Shown in pieces: positions 49,693 to 62,291 of a stretch of 64,000 nt of DNA. The notes below the pieces were generated by a model. That model did not search any database and had not been told where the DNA came from. It worked only from the letters and a program-made list of their open reading frames with translations. The stretch is from Clavelina lepadiformis (taxonomy: Eukaryota > Chordata > Ascidiacea > Aplousobranchia > Clavelinidae): the NCBI RefSeq assembly GCF_947623445.1, contig NC_135240.1, positions 24,118,001 through 24,182,000 of the forward strand, written 5' to 3'. The position numbers and the translations under genes are program-made. Numbering within the stretch: the stretch's first letter is position 1; each line of letters opens with the position of its first letter.

Positions 49693-51428
49693 TGCTTATC
49701 AACGAGTTTAAGCTGCGCAAAATGGTTGCTAAACTTGCAAAAATAGTTCACATGCCGCCACGCATCACAAGCAATTCAGCTAGTTAGCTGCTGTTTACGG
49801 CTCAATGGTTTAAGATGGTCGAACCTTCACCTAGATACAGCTCAAGTGGAATTTGAAGATGTTAACCGAGATCTGAAATAGCCGGCCTTAGGCTATATTG
49901 CGACTAATTTACTAACACTTGAGACGATGAGTAACAGAAACATGACGTTGTCCGAGATTATTGTTGATCATATTTCAATGACAAAGAAAATATTCTTATT
50001 TATAAACGAAGCCTATTTGCAGCTTTCTTCAGATTTATGTTTTGCTTCTTTATACCGCGCGTAGTTTGCGCTGCAAGTTCCAGATGTTACATAAAAGAGA
50101 ACCTATAACAAAATTAAACATGAAATGCAGGGCACATAAAAACTTGCTGGTTAAAATTTATAAATTATTTATAAAAAAAATGCACAAAAGAAATCATGTC
50201 GAACACCAACGCTTTTAAATCGTTCGCAGAAACACATTCTTTCTTCATGTGAGACAAAGGTCATTTATCGTAGAGCAGATAAAAACATAACCATAAGCCT
50301 TGACGCTACTTAAATGTAGGATAAAGGTGAAACCTTGTCTGAGTGTGAATCCGTAATAAAAACACTATGCCCTCTAAACATCGCTATTGTACACATCGTA
50401 AAATAGATCGTAAGAGATTTTGCTTATCGATGAAGGCATTTGTAGTTTTCGTGCATTAAACTCATTTCTTTTCAAGAATGTTTTATACTGCACTTTTTAC
50501 AAGTTTATACCAAAAATAGCTGCAGATATTTTATGCAAAACCTTTGTACTTGGTATGTAGTAATGATAGCCTCTGTACCGATCAGCGCAATAAAATAAGA
50601 ACAAAATAAATATTCAATATTTACCAAATATTCAAAAGAAAAATGCATGAAATAGAACATATCAAAGAGAAATATTTTTAAACTGTTCACAGAATCACAG
50701 ATGTTCTCAATGTAGTAGAAAAGTTAATCGTGCTTTTACGGCATGGCACATGACGTAAATTAAATGTAGGGGAAAGGTGAAACTATATTGTCTACTAAAG
50801 TGTAACGACCTTTGTAGTTCTGTTACGTGTTCGGTGAATAAATAAACAAACATAAAAGCATTGTGTAAACTGTAACATTTTTGCAACTCTACGTAGAAAG
50901 AATACTGGGTTAAAGGATATTTTATAACAAAAATGAGCATAAATTAAAAATTAATCGCAAAAATCCAAGATAAATGTCACTGTATTTTGTTTTCGTCGTA
51001 TGACGAAAAATCAGGCCATAAACTACTATGAGTTTAGAAATTATATACCCAGGCCGAAATAAACATAAATCTAATAAGCCAAAAATACTAGCATACTACA
51101 CCACTTACTAGCCTACCATACTGCAAAAAGTTTGGCAGCTCACCAAGTGGGACAGAAGTCAACAAAAGCGATGTAATTCCTTGGTAACCATGAAAAGCAT
51201 AAGGCTGAAATTTAAACTGTTTTCGTGTGACTTGAAGAAAGGCCATCAGTAACAAAAGGAATGTGGGGCAAAGTTGAACCATAGTGTTGTCTGGTATTTC
51301 AGGCTTCCGCACGCGACAGTGCGCCTTTGCTATATATAGAGGCGCACCAGGCTACGCATTAACTAAATGAAAACGGCAGCAGCAGTTAACCTGGTCATCG
51401 CCATAGCTAAGAAGAATACTGAAAATCT
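49693..51428. other. intergenic between ABCB copies B and C
   Basis: No gene seen. Two diverged copies of one segment lie at about 50157-50360 and 50638-50790; both hold TTAAATGTAGG..AAAGGTGAAAC. AATAAA hexamers near 50589-50612 are possible but distant polyadenylation sites for copy B. Confidence 0.4.
51330..51340 (+). promoter_or_regulatory. candidate TATA box for ABCB copy C
   Basis: CTATATATAGAGG sits in a GC-richer patch about 95 bp upstream of the copy C start codon. A transcription start about 30 bp downstream (near 51360) would give a leader of about 65 nt. Confidence 0.5.
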
Positions 51429-54400
51429 ATGATGAAATCAAAAACGTATGTGAGGCAAAATGTGTTGAGTATTTCTCCAACTAAAAATGAGCGCTTTGTC
51501 TTTAACCATGAGCATAACAGTACTGTGGTCTGTTGCTAGTGTTGTTAACGCTATGTTACAATTTGGGGTTAGATTGGCAAGTTCGTTTGTTATACGTGTC
51601 CAACAACACATTTTGTCAATTTCAGAAAAGCTGAAGATAAATCGGACCTCAAAGCAGCTAAAGAAAATGAACCAGCCACAATATCATATTTTGAACTGGT
51701 AAGACGTATGCAAAAGACGTGAATATACTGTGTGACGATATAATCAATATTATTTAAGAGTTTACGTTTTGCTTACACAGTATAGATATGCTGAAGGCCG
51801 AGAAAAGGCCTTGATAGCAGTCGGTACCCTAGCAGCTCTTGCTCAAGGGGTTGCCTTACCATTGTTAGCAGTGTTCATGGGAGGCTTGATCAACCAGTTA
51901 ATTGATCCCGGTAGCAGCAATTTAACGTGAGTAAATGCAATATAACTGAAAGCAAGTTACCTAGATTGTAGTCTGTCCTACTGTACGTCTGCGTGGGAGA
52001 TGAACAATTAAATACACACTCGTATGGTCTGTAGTAGACTATGCATTACTCAAATAGCGCTTTTAAGATGCGTGTTATCATGTTTCGCATATTGCGTTAC
52101 AAAGCCTACGTGTTTTCAACAACTTACACCATTTTCCTCAATGTGTACATTTTAGGTCCACAAATATATCCGGCCAAGCTGCAAGCTTCGACGAGACGAT
52201 CTTTTCTACAATCTACAATTTTGTTTACGTTGCCATCGGTGTATTTTTTGCTTCCACGATACAAACGACTTGTTGGACAAGACAAGTGATCAGGTAAGTC
52301 AGCGTAACATGAATTCATTTCTAACAAAATCCGGTATATGTGCAGAAAACTGCTTCCCAAAAAACGTGAGCTAGATGCATGCGGTGGTCGCATGCTTACA
52401 GGCAAACATCACGACGGAACCACTCTATGTTTGTCTAGGGAGCACGACATATGGCCGCGGGAAAGTGGCCGCGAACAAACTCACCGGGGTCAACTGAACG
52501 TGACGTAAATTGACCGCAGACAAACTGACTGTGACATAAATTGGCCGGCGATCAAATTAACCGTCGATAAATTGGCCGGCGATCAAATTAACCGGCGACA
52601 AATTGGCCGTCAAAAGGTCAAAATTTTAAACTCGGTAGTATATGATATGTAAAGTAAATATTTGTTTGTAACTATTTCCTTTGTTTTTAACAAAATTGTT
52701 TTTTATTTCAATACACATTGAAACGTTTATTGAAATAAACAGAAGTGACTAGATAGTGAATTAGAATTTTGACCTTTTGACGGCCAATTTGTCGTCGGTT
52801 AATTTGATCGCCGGCCAATTTATCGACGGTTAATTTGATCGCCGGCCAGTTTATGTCACAGTCAGTTTGTCTGCGGTCAATTTACGTCACGTTCAGTTGA
52901 CCCCGGTGAGTTTGTTCGCGGCCACTTTCCCGCGGCCATATGTCGTGGAACCGTTTGTCTACACTCTGTGCACTACGGTCTGCAATATAAACCGACAATT
53001 TAAAAAATCGTGTTTAGATTTACAGCGCATGAACAACTAAAAAGCTTTATGACTTTTCAACTTTCATTTTCAGTCAGTCCGCAAGGATTAGTGTTCGATA
53101 TTTTCGAGCGATTCTTCGTCAGGACATTTCCTATCATGACCTCGCTTCAGCCGGGGAGTTAAACACACGAATGACAGAGTAAGCTAAAGACTTCTAGGTC
53201 AAAGGCAAACTTTGAATCTCTAAATTCAGCACCGCACAAATCAAACCACGTTTCCCGTCAAACAATTGGTATCCAAAGATATCATCTGATTTTGTAAAAC
53301 TTCTTTTAGGAATCTCAGCAAGATACGAGAGGGAATGGGAGAAAAAGTTGGTTTGGCAATCCAACATACCAGCACCATCATTGGAAGCTTAATAGTCGCG
53401 TTCGTTTACTCCTACCAGATTACATTGGTTAATTTGGCCTTCACACCATTACTTGGATTAACGATAGTTGCTCTTTTCAAGGTATTGTAAAAATTAATTC
53501 ATACCAATTTTTAGAGACTCGACCAATCTTGCAATAATAACTAAATTCCTTGCTTTGTTTTATTTAATTATAGAGTGAAATTACTAAAGATACAATTAGC
53601 CTACTCGAAAAATACTGCACGGAGCTCCCTAAAGTTTTTCATGTGATTTTAGTGTGCCTAGCTATTATCTCATGAAATCCCAATATATTAATATATCTCT
53701 AGCTTTTACAATAGCCCGTTAAATCCAAGACTACAATTTTGGACAAACAGGCAAATTTTATCACTTTTCTACTGCTGTACATTTCAGCCTTACCTAAACA
53801 TGCGACCTGGAAGTTTTTAACGCGCCATTTGCTAGGGTAACTCCCTCACTGAAAAACAACACGGGCCATGCTGGCCTCTGACTAGCCTAACAGACATTTG
53901 TAAGCCATTACGTAGATCCGACTTTATCATGCAAGTCGCAAAATTTAAGAGTGGTCGGATCCTTAACCACCGTTGTAGTCAACTATATTGTTAAGTTCTT
54001 TGTTCAACTTTACAGCTGGATTCAATTTACTCCAACAAGGAACTTGACGCCTATTCCAGCGCTGGTGCCATCGCCGAGCAAACCATTGCGGCGATTCGAA
54101 CTGTCACAGCGTTTGGGTGCCAAGGTCGACAATTGTCTAAGTAAGGGTCTGGACATGCCAATATCCGACAAAAAAGATACAATTAGGCGTAATTGTTTCT
54201 ATGGTAGAAAGAATGAAACAGCAATTACAAAAGCAACAGTGTATTGCCCTTCATAATAAAATCATTGGATAATTCTTTGAATAAAATAGAATCACGTACT
54301 ACACGAATCAAAATGTTTGAAAACGATTGTGGATAAATTTTCAAATTTACAGATACGAAGGCAATTTGGATGAGGCAAAATCAGTCGGATTTAAAAGAGG

Positions 54401-57400
54401 ATCGTTCAACGGTTTGGCGCTCGGAGCAGTTCCCTTGGTCTATTTCAGTATGTTCGGCGTTTGCTACTGGTATGGAACCACCCTGGTTGTGAACAACGGC
54501 GTTCCAGCCGGAAACTTCATACTCGCTTTTTTTGCAACAACCAACGTGGCGCAGTCCATAGGAGTGGTAAGTCCACGAAAATCGAGAACGAACATCGTAT
54601 GTGGAAAAACATTGCTACGCCAAACGTTACGCGTTTCAGATGAAATTGTTTTTGCTTTTAGGTGCTGAGTGTATTCTCTAACATAACCGCAGCAAAAGTA
54701 TCAGGGGCTAGAATTTTTCACGTCATTGATCGTAAGCCTTCTATTGACGTGTTTTCTGAGGATGGGAAAGTCCCTGAAGACATCAACAGTTCTGTGGAGC
54801 TGCGCAATGTCACCTTTAGTTACCCAAGTCGACCTGCAAACCAGGTTTGAATCCGTTTGATGAATTAGTTAGTATTGGATTCATAGATTTTATGTGTAAC
54901 TAAGCTTTCATTTACCGGCAGGTTCTGAAGAACGTCAGTCTATCAGTCGAGCCAAGTAAAACACTTGCTTTGGTTGGACAAAGTGGAAGTGGAAAAAGTA
55001 CAGTCGTACAGTTAATCGAACGCTTCTACGACCCACAGGTTTGCAAAAGATTGCATAAGCTGCTTATGACTCCAACGCATAGAAATCCCAAAACGCGATT
55101 AAGACGGTCATGCTTATTATGCAGTTAGGAAGCATTGAGATCGGAAGTCACGACATTACGTCACTGAACGTTCCTTGGTTGAGATCTCAGATTGGTTTAG
55201 TCTCGCAAGAACCAGTGCTTTTCGCTACAACGATTGGCGAAAATATTCGATGGGGTCGAGATGGGGTCACCGACAAAGAGATCGAAGAAGCAGCAAGAAA
55301 AGCAAATGCTTTTGACTTCATAATGAAACTACCATCGGTACGTTTTGATATAATAATTAATCAGAGCAATACGGCAGTCCTTTGTGTCGGTGTGGACAAC
55401 GCTGTGCCATTTTACTGATGTATCTTTACGGCTTTATTTAGCCATGATTATTAAGGATATCACATCCACGTCCATCCACAGCCACGCTAGACACGAATTA
55501 TTCGTTTAGTTGTCCCGTTTTCACTCATGACGACTGGTGTTTGAGTTATCGTTATCTGATTAAGAACATTTTCTTTAAGCACAGAAATTTCTTTTCGAAA
55601 TTTCAAATGTGGAACGACTTTAACGTGCAATAGGTTGTTTTGATTTTTCAAGCGTTTAGTAGTTGGCTAAGTCTAACAAATAAATCATTTGCTGGCAAAA
55701 ATCTTTGATTTTACAGAAACTTAATTTACAAGATAATCTAAAATTTACATGCATAAGTTACAACAGTTGCCAACGGGAAAGCTCCTTTAGTTGTTCTAGC
55801 GTACAATCAATAACCCGTGCTTTGACAACCATGATATTGTCAATTTATAGCTCTGTTACATCTGGGAATTGTAAGTTTGGGTTGATGCCGTCTCCACATC
55901 TTTCTTTTAAGCTATGTTGGCTTTTTGACTATCATGGAAAGAGTCATAGACCACCCGTTCTCATATCTCCTGCGACACTTGCCACTCACTTTGTACTCAT
56001 GTTGCATTATTAACTAACAATTGTGATTTATAAGAAATTTGACACCATTGTCGGAGAAAAAGGCAATCAAATGAGTGGAGGGCAAAAACAGAGAATTGCG
56101 ATCGCGCGCGCCATAGTACGGAATCCGAAAATCTTGCTCCTAGATGAAGCTACATCAGCACTGGATGCGAAAAGCGAGGCTCTCGTGCAAGAAGCCTTGG
56201 AGAAAGCTGCAGCTGGTAAACACCAATGCTTTTGTTGAAATGCCCGGTGCCTTTTACAAAGTCGATATTTAATGAAAACTTCCTTAGGACGCACAACAAT
56301 CGTGATCGCTCATCGACTGTCGACGATCCGGGGAGCGGACAAGATCGTCGCCTTCAATCAAGGAGAAGTGATGGAGGAAGGGACACATGAGGAGCTGATG
56401 GAGATTGAGAACGGCATCTATAGAAAATTGGTGGAGACACAATCCACTGAGACGTACTATATACCATCAGGTGAGAAATGAATCATTTAAAGCATATAGG
56501 CTATACAATAGGCTAGGCTGCACGTAACATTTACGTATAGGCTTGCATTTTATGTTTTTATGTATATGCACATAGCTCAACTGCAATGGGGTGCACCTTG
56601 CTAAAGTGGAGCTATTTCTTATAACATGAGCTTACGTAGCTTTTTATATGCCTTTTTCAATAGAACGGATAGACCTATACGTTTACGCTAGATAACTTTC
56701 CTGTAAGAACAACAAAAATAAAACCAGAATAAAACTTGCATAACTGTTCAACCTTGTTAATATTTACAGAAAGCGAAAATTCCACAGACACAGATTCAAG
56801 CACTGAAAGTTTGCATAAGGACGAAAGTTTTCTGGAAAATGACGTTGAAGTAGACGTTATCACAGTCTCTGGATCTGTGGAAAAGCAATATCAACGTCAA
56901 ACTTCCAAAAAAAAGAAAAAAAGACGAAACCGTAAAATGATTAAGCGAAAGGTATCAAAGAACGATGATGAAATTTTCCCGGAAATCCCATTTTCTCAAG
57001 TTCTTTCTTACAACAAACCAGAGTGGTGCTACATCTTCTGTGAGTAAGCATGGAATTGATTTGCCCGAAGTCAGCTAGTATAAATCATTCACTGAAAAGT
57101 TATTTCTGTTTTTAGTTGGGTGCATTTTTGGCCTTTTGGCAGGAGCCACCGATCCCCTCCTATCTCTTCCTTTTGGTGAAGTTTTAAATAACCTCGCTGG
57201 GCCACTGGCACCAGAGGAGAAAATAGACAGAGCTGTTTTTCTTGGCTTAATGTTTTTTACCCTTGCAGTCGGAGCATTTTTGTCAAAAACTATCCAAGTA
57301 CGTTCTACAGTTTATCGAGGTCCTACATAAATAGCTGAAAATCTAGGCATGACAATTTCTCCAACGGCATATTTGTTTCGTATTTTAAAGGGAGTTTTGT

Positions 57401-60112
57401 TTGCTAAATCTGGAACAGAATTGACAGCTCGTTTGCGCAAATCTGCATTTCGTGCTCTGATGGGACAGGAAATAGGATATTTTGATGATCCCAAGCATAC
57501 AACTGGAATTTTATGCAACAGGCTTGCTACAGATGCTTCAAAGGTCCAAGGATCAACTGGAATTAGGCTTGGGATAATCATGCAAGGAATTGGAGCTATA
57601 GGTCTGAAAAGATCACCCAAGAATGATTAATAAAAGCAGTTAAATTTAGTTGTGGCCGCTTCTTGAAATTGTTGCCATTTTTAGGTACCGGCCTTGGAAT
57701 CGCTTTCTACTATAGTTGGGAATTGACACTGCTTCTGCTAGTTGTAATTCCTTTAGTAATTACGACGGGGCTCATACAAACAAGATTAGTAAGAACTGGA
57801 ACAGCGGAAAACGAAAGTCAAGCAGGTAATGCATCAAAATTGTGGAGGCATTTTAAACCAGTTAAAACCATTACATTTCAAACGAGCGAAATGTTATTCT
57901 CCAAATGATGAAACTAAGAAATTCTGTTTTCGTGAAATCAATTATTATACTTTACACTAACTAACAGGAAGCATTACGTCACAAGCCATCAGCAATATTA
58001 AAACAGTGGCTTCGCTGGGTAAAGAAAAAAGAATATTAGAAATATATGAAGACATTGTGTTTAAGTCACAAAGGTTAGTTAATAGATATTTGCTTTACAA
58101 CGAGTCCTGTTATACAGCTTTCGAAATTTTGACTTTTAACAATTGCTTTCTTAATTGTAAAAGAAATGAAGAAAAAAAGGCAATATTCTTTGGTCTAGCT
58201 CTCAGCTTAACGGCAATATTACCATTTGTGATTACTCCATCTGTGTTTCGACTGGGAATTGTTCTAATTGAAAATGGCAGGATTGAATTTGACAGTATAT
58301 TCAGGTAGAAAAGTTGAAATGGTATTGAGCTAACAAGCAAACATTTGTTCATTATCATGCTAAAGACTGCCTTAAAATAGAGTTATGGTTGCTGTAATAT
58401 TTGGAGCACGTTCATTGGGAGTCGCAAGCTCTTACGTACCAGATTACGCAGAAGCAAAGCTTGCAGCAAATCGTACAATTGCACTAATCAAAAGAAAACC
58501 CACCGTTGATATTTACAGCGATGATGGTGCCAAACCGGTAATAAAATTTTTAAATTGTAATCCATAAAATCCTTATAGAAAATAACTGTAAACTGACAAA
58601 CGTTATCGGCCCCACGGTGACATGACAACTACTAGCATATATCCATTCTCATCATGACCACGACAAGTGTCTTTATTTGATCTCATAAAAATTTTATTTT
58701 TCCAGGAACATTGTAAGGGGGAAGTGATGTTTAAGTCAGTTGCATTTCATTATCCAGCCCGGCCAGATCACCCTGTGTTAAAAGAAGTTAACTTGTCAGT
58801 AAAATGTGGACAAACACTTGCACTTGTCGGCCAATCAGGCAGTGGAAAATCAACAATTGTTCAACTTTTGGAAAGATTTTATGATGTAGAAAACGGAAAC
58901 CTGGTGAACAAAACTACAAAATTTATTTTATCTCCGCATACTTACAAACAAATTATTGTATGTTTTACTTCACACAGTGCATTGATGGTGTGGATGTAAA
59001 AGACTTGAATCTTTCTTGGCTTCGGCAACAAATAGGTCTTGTTTCCCAAGAACCGGTGCTTTTTGACAACACCATTAAAGAGAACATACAGTAAGCAAGT
59101 TGATATCACTCTGGAATATTAAAATGGAATGTTTTTAATGGAATATTAATTATATTATTATTAATATATATATATATATATACTGTATATATATAATATA
59201 TTAATATATATATATATTGTTAATTATGGAACATTTTAATGTTTTTAATATTAAATGGAACGACACGTTTTATTGATACCACAAATCACGTTTTAAATCT
59301 AGTCTTGGTATTTGTTAGTTGTGGAGATACTGACAGACACGTTACGGATGGTGAAATGTTTGACGCTGCAGCAGCAGCTAACATTCAAAACTTCATTGAA
59401 GGTTTACCCAAGGTACAGAAACAATCTAAACATAACAGAGCACAATACCCTAAACTAAAAAACTACTGTACCACTTTGCATGGCGTTTTTTTATTATATC
59501 TTAATTTTACTATTCCAGAAATATGAAACTGATGTTGGTGGTGATGGCAGCCAGTTATCGGGAGGACAGAAACAAAGAATCGCAATAGCCCGAGCTCTTG
59601 TGAGAAATCCGAAGATTCTTCTTCTGGATGAAGCAACTTCTGCCTTAGACACGGAAAGTGAAAAAGTAAGATTGGTTTATTTTGTTAAGTGATAACTATT
59701 AGCAAAGTGGGCGACCACAAAATTCAAATGATTCTTTGCAGATTGTGCAAGACGCCCTAGATGCTGCTAGAAAGGGCAGAACGAGTATAGTAATTGCGCA
59801 TCGTCTTTCAACAATTAAAAACGCGGATCAAATTGCAGTGATTGAAAATGGTGAAGTTATCGAAGTTGGGGCACATGATGACCTGTTGGCAAAGCAAAGT
59901 GCTTACTACAGGTATGACATGCTTGTCGCCTCTTATAAACTTATTTCTGTTTAATTTACTTTTATAATTGGCTATAGAAATGTACTATGCAATAAGATAT
60001 TTAGGCGATAACAATAATAAGATAATACACACGACATTGCGTTTACCAAGTACCCATGATTGAAATTATTTTTGTCAATTCTAGACTCTTCAAAGCTCAA
60101 ATGTCTGCTTAA
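51429..60112 (+). CDS. ABCB1-like: ABCB full transporter (P-glycoprotein/MDR type), copy C
   Basis: Same role and layout as copies A and B. Exons: 51429-51445, 51626-51698, 51781-51926, 52156-52293, 53074-53178, 53310-53481, 54016-54140, 54353-54566, 54662-54844, 54922-55038, 55125-55337, 56035-56215, 56288-56470, 56770-57039, 57116-57297, 57391-57601, 57685-57825, 57968-58073, 58164-58304, 58381-58537, 58706-58903, 58978-59090, 59319-59412, 59519-59665, 59742-59911, 60085-60112; 1,274 aa in frame. NBD1: GQSGSGKST (about 410), MSGGQ (515), [14 protein letters not shown]2: GQSGSGKST (1067), LSGGQ (1173), [11 protein letters not shown]. Both H-loops read IAHRLST. The first coding exon is only 17 bp (MMKSK) and was placed from a GTATGT donor and phase agreement with the other copies, so it is the least certain exon. 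Intron 4 carries a foldback transposon; intron 11 is about 700 bp. Confidence 0.9.
52438..52952. mobile_element. foldback (MULE-type, non-autonomous) element in ABCB copy C intron 4
   Basis: A 515-bp element is flanked by a perfect 9-bp duplication GTTTGTCTA (52429-52437 and 52953-52961). Nearly identical inverted arms of about 185 bp (52443-52627 and 52763-52947) surround a 135-bp AT-rich loop. The arms begin CACGACATATGGCCGCGGG and consist of short repeated units such as GATCAAATTAACCG and ATAAATTGGCCGGC. No coding sequence. The 9-bp duplication and tandem-repeat TIRs match the architecture of the MULE at 19437-22211, although the repeat units differ. Confidence 0.85.
59145..59225. repeat. 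AT/TATA microsatellite in ABCB copy C intron 22
   Basis: A long alternating AT tract, including ATATATATATATATACTGTA, is self-complementary and could fold into a hairpin. Confidence 0.85.
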
Positions 60113-61906
60113 GATGAAACAACTTTTCCAAGCTGTTTATACTTTAACGCCACTATTTCAACGTTTTTTAAACACAATATAGCGTTACCGCAAAAATAAC
60201 TTATTTGCAATAGTTTCCATCTCATGTGTCTTAGTTTTCTTTGCACTGCAATCCTTGACTTCTAAAGACTTGACGAAGGAAGCGTAATGTATTCCTGGCA
60301 AAAGCGTTTGCTATCAGCATCACCCAAATTGCATTGGATGTTACCATATATTACGCATTTTAGATGTTATCACTGTATGTCATTTATGGTCTTTTGTATG
60401 AAGACTAATATGTGTAACTGCATTTTGAAACTTATTTCTTGTTAATATTGCAACACAACACGCCATATTAAAATGAACAACTTGTTTATAAGTACTGTAA
60501 CAACGATGAACGCAGAAGTTTGCTGAATTGACAGGTTTTAAAACAACTGCCGCACATTTTTAAATGAAAAAAACATCATTTTGAAATTACTAAAAACAAA
60601 TATTTCTTCTCCCCACGTATGTAGGATAGCCTATGTTACCAAATGGATAGTACAATTATTGCGCGAATTCCCTTACGCGCCACATTTACACGCCAAAGAT
60701 GCATAAGTGTTTCGCGCGCTGTGGCAACTGCGTTTAAATATGTCCAAATCTCTATTAAATTATTTCATTACCGATAACACCGCCGTAAATGTTACATAAG
60801 AACACTACTTTAGATTTACGCAAATCATCTTACGAGCCATAGTTGAACCTGAACCTGAAACCTGAAATCTCCCAGTCAGAGGCGCATAAGAATTTGGCAC
60901 GTTGTAGCAAATTCGTTTAAATATTTTAAACTTTTTATTAAATAATTAATTACTGCAGGTAACACCAAAAATTTAATCAAAAAACAATACTTCAGCATTG
61001 CTCAAATTAGTTTACAAGCCACAGTTTTGAAACCTCAAAAGTCCATTAGATTTTTATTCTTGTCTCGATGCAGACAACAAAACTACGGTAGAGCTTCACC
61101 GTCCATGTGACATGTTGTAATTAATTAGCACACATTGATTGGCACCCCGCACTGTTTTAACCTGGTCTGCCATAACGAACTGAACAATAATTAGCCTCCT
61201 GCAGTAGCATATTAGGACCCGGAGAATCTTGTTTACTACAGCAGCGCTCATGCATGATAAAAATAGTGTCACAATCGAGTTTTCATTCCAGGATTTTAGC
61301 TTCTGGCATTCTATGATTCTATACTAAAACAAGAAGCCACTAAGTTTTCAGTTTCGGGATTTTCTTCTGACTACTCAACCGTAAGAAGTTGGACTTTACA
61401 CTTTGTGTAATAATTCATAGTCATTCAAGAAAAATTTATTTTGCATGTAATGTTGTAGAGCAAAGTAAGCCAATTTATTGCAATATACAATAAGTACTTT
61501 ATGCAAAAAATGAATAACTAAGTTACATTCTGTGTTTTATAAAATTTTTATTGTCACTGTTTTTGTTCTTGTTTCTCAAAACAAGATAACCTCAGCATTA
61601 TATGAATTTATTACCTTAGTTTATTTACTTGGCAAGAACAAGTTGCTTACGCAAGCTTCTGCAAACAACTACCCTAAGCCTATGCTAAGAGTAGACTTAG
61701 ACTAACACAAGAACTAGTCTGCCAGGACTACCAGGCTATGTATTTGAGACCCAAAATAAGGACCACGGGAAACAAACCAAAATAGTGAAGCATTGCTTGA
61801 ACCAATATCAAAGTGACTTGGGCTATAAACAGATAAATAATAAATATATTACCGGTACGATAGCATTTGGCTTTAGATGAAAAAATATGGTAGAGAATAG
61901 CCTTGC
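60113..61906. other. 3' flank of ABCB copy C and intergenic region
   Basis: No gene seen. Two diverged tandem copies of a roughly 183-bp unit lie at about 60690-60875 and 60878-61045. They share GCATAAG, GCGCGCTGTGGCAACT-like sequence, CGTTTAAATAT and a TTACAAGCCACAGTT-like end. Confidence 0.4.
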
Positions 61907-61914
61907 CTATAGGC

Positions 61915-62291
61915 CAGCGATTCTCAAACCTTTTTCGTTGCGACGTCTTTGGAAAAGTTTGCTGGACTTGCGATGCACCAGCGGTAAAAATCTAATAAAG
62001 ACGCTTATTATCGAAGTTATATTTATTAATATAACAAAAAAAAGAATTATTATACAACCAAAAATGAAATATGAATAAAAAAGAATTTCATTCAATTTAA
62101 TGTTTGGGCTTGCTTGCTTTTGCAAAGTTTATCAAATCTTGGGAGAATTTGAATTAATGTTCCAGGAGATAGAAAATTATTGTGCGACAAAATTATATAT
62201 TGTTATGAGCGTATATAAGGTTAGCTTCGAAACAGAATTATTGTGTGACACCCTTGGAAAATTAAAACGACGCACAGTTTAAGAACCACTG
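61915..62291. mobile_element. hAT-type MITE with perfect 8-bp target duplication
   Basis: The ends are CAGCGATTCTCAAACC (61915) and, as reverse complement, CAGTGGTTCTTAAACT (62291), similar to the CAGTGGTTCTCAAAC termini common in hAT families. CTATAGGC flanks both sides (61907-61914 and 62292-62299). At 377 bp it has no transposase. Confidence 0.8.

Noticed and set aside
52041..52289. 82-codon plus-strand frame before ABCB copy C exon 5
   Set aside because: It is an out-of-frame reading of exon 4 (52156-52293) and upstream intron.
55705..56013. 102-codon plus-strand frame in ABCB copy C intron 11
   Set aside because: Lies between exons 11 and 12, which join directly in the other two copies; no similarity to ABC proteins.
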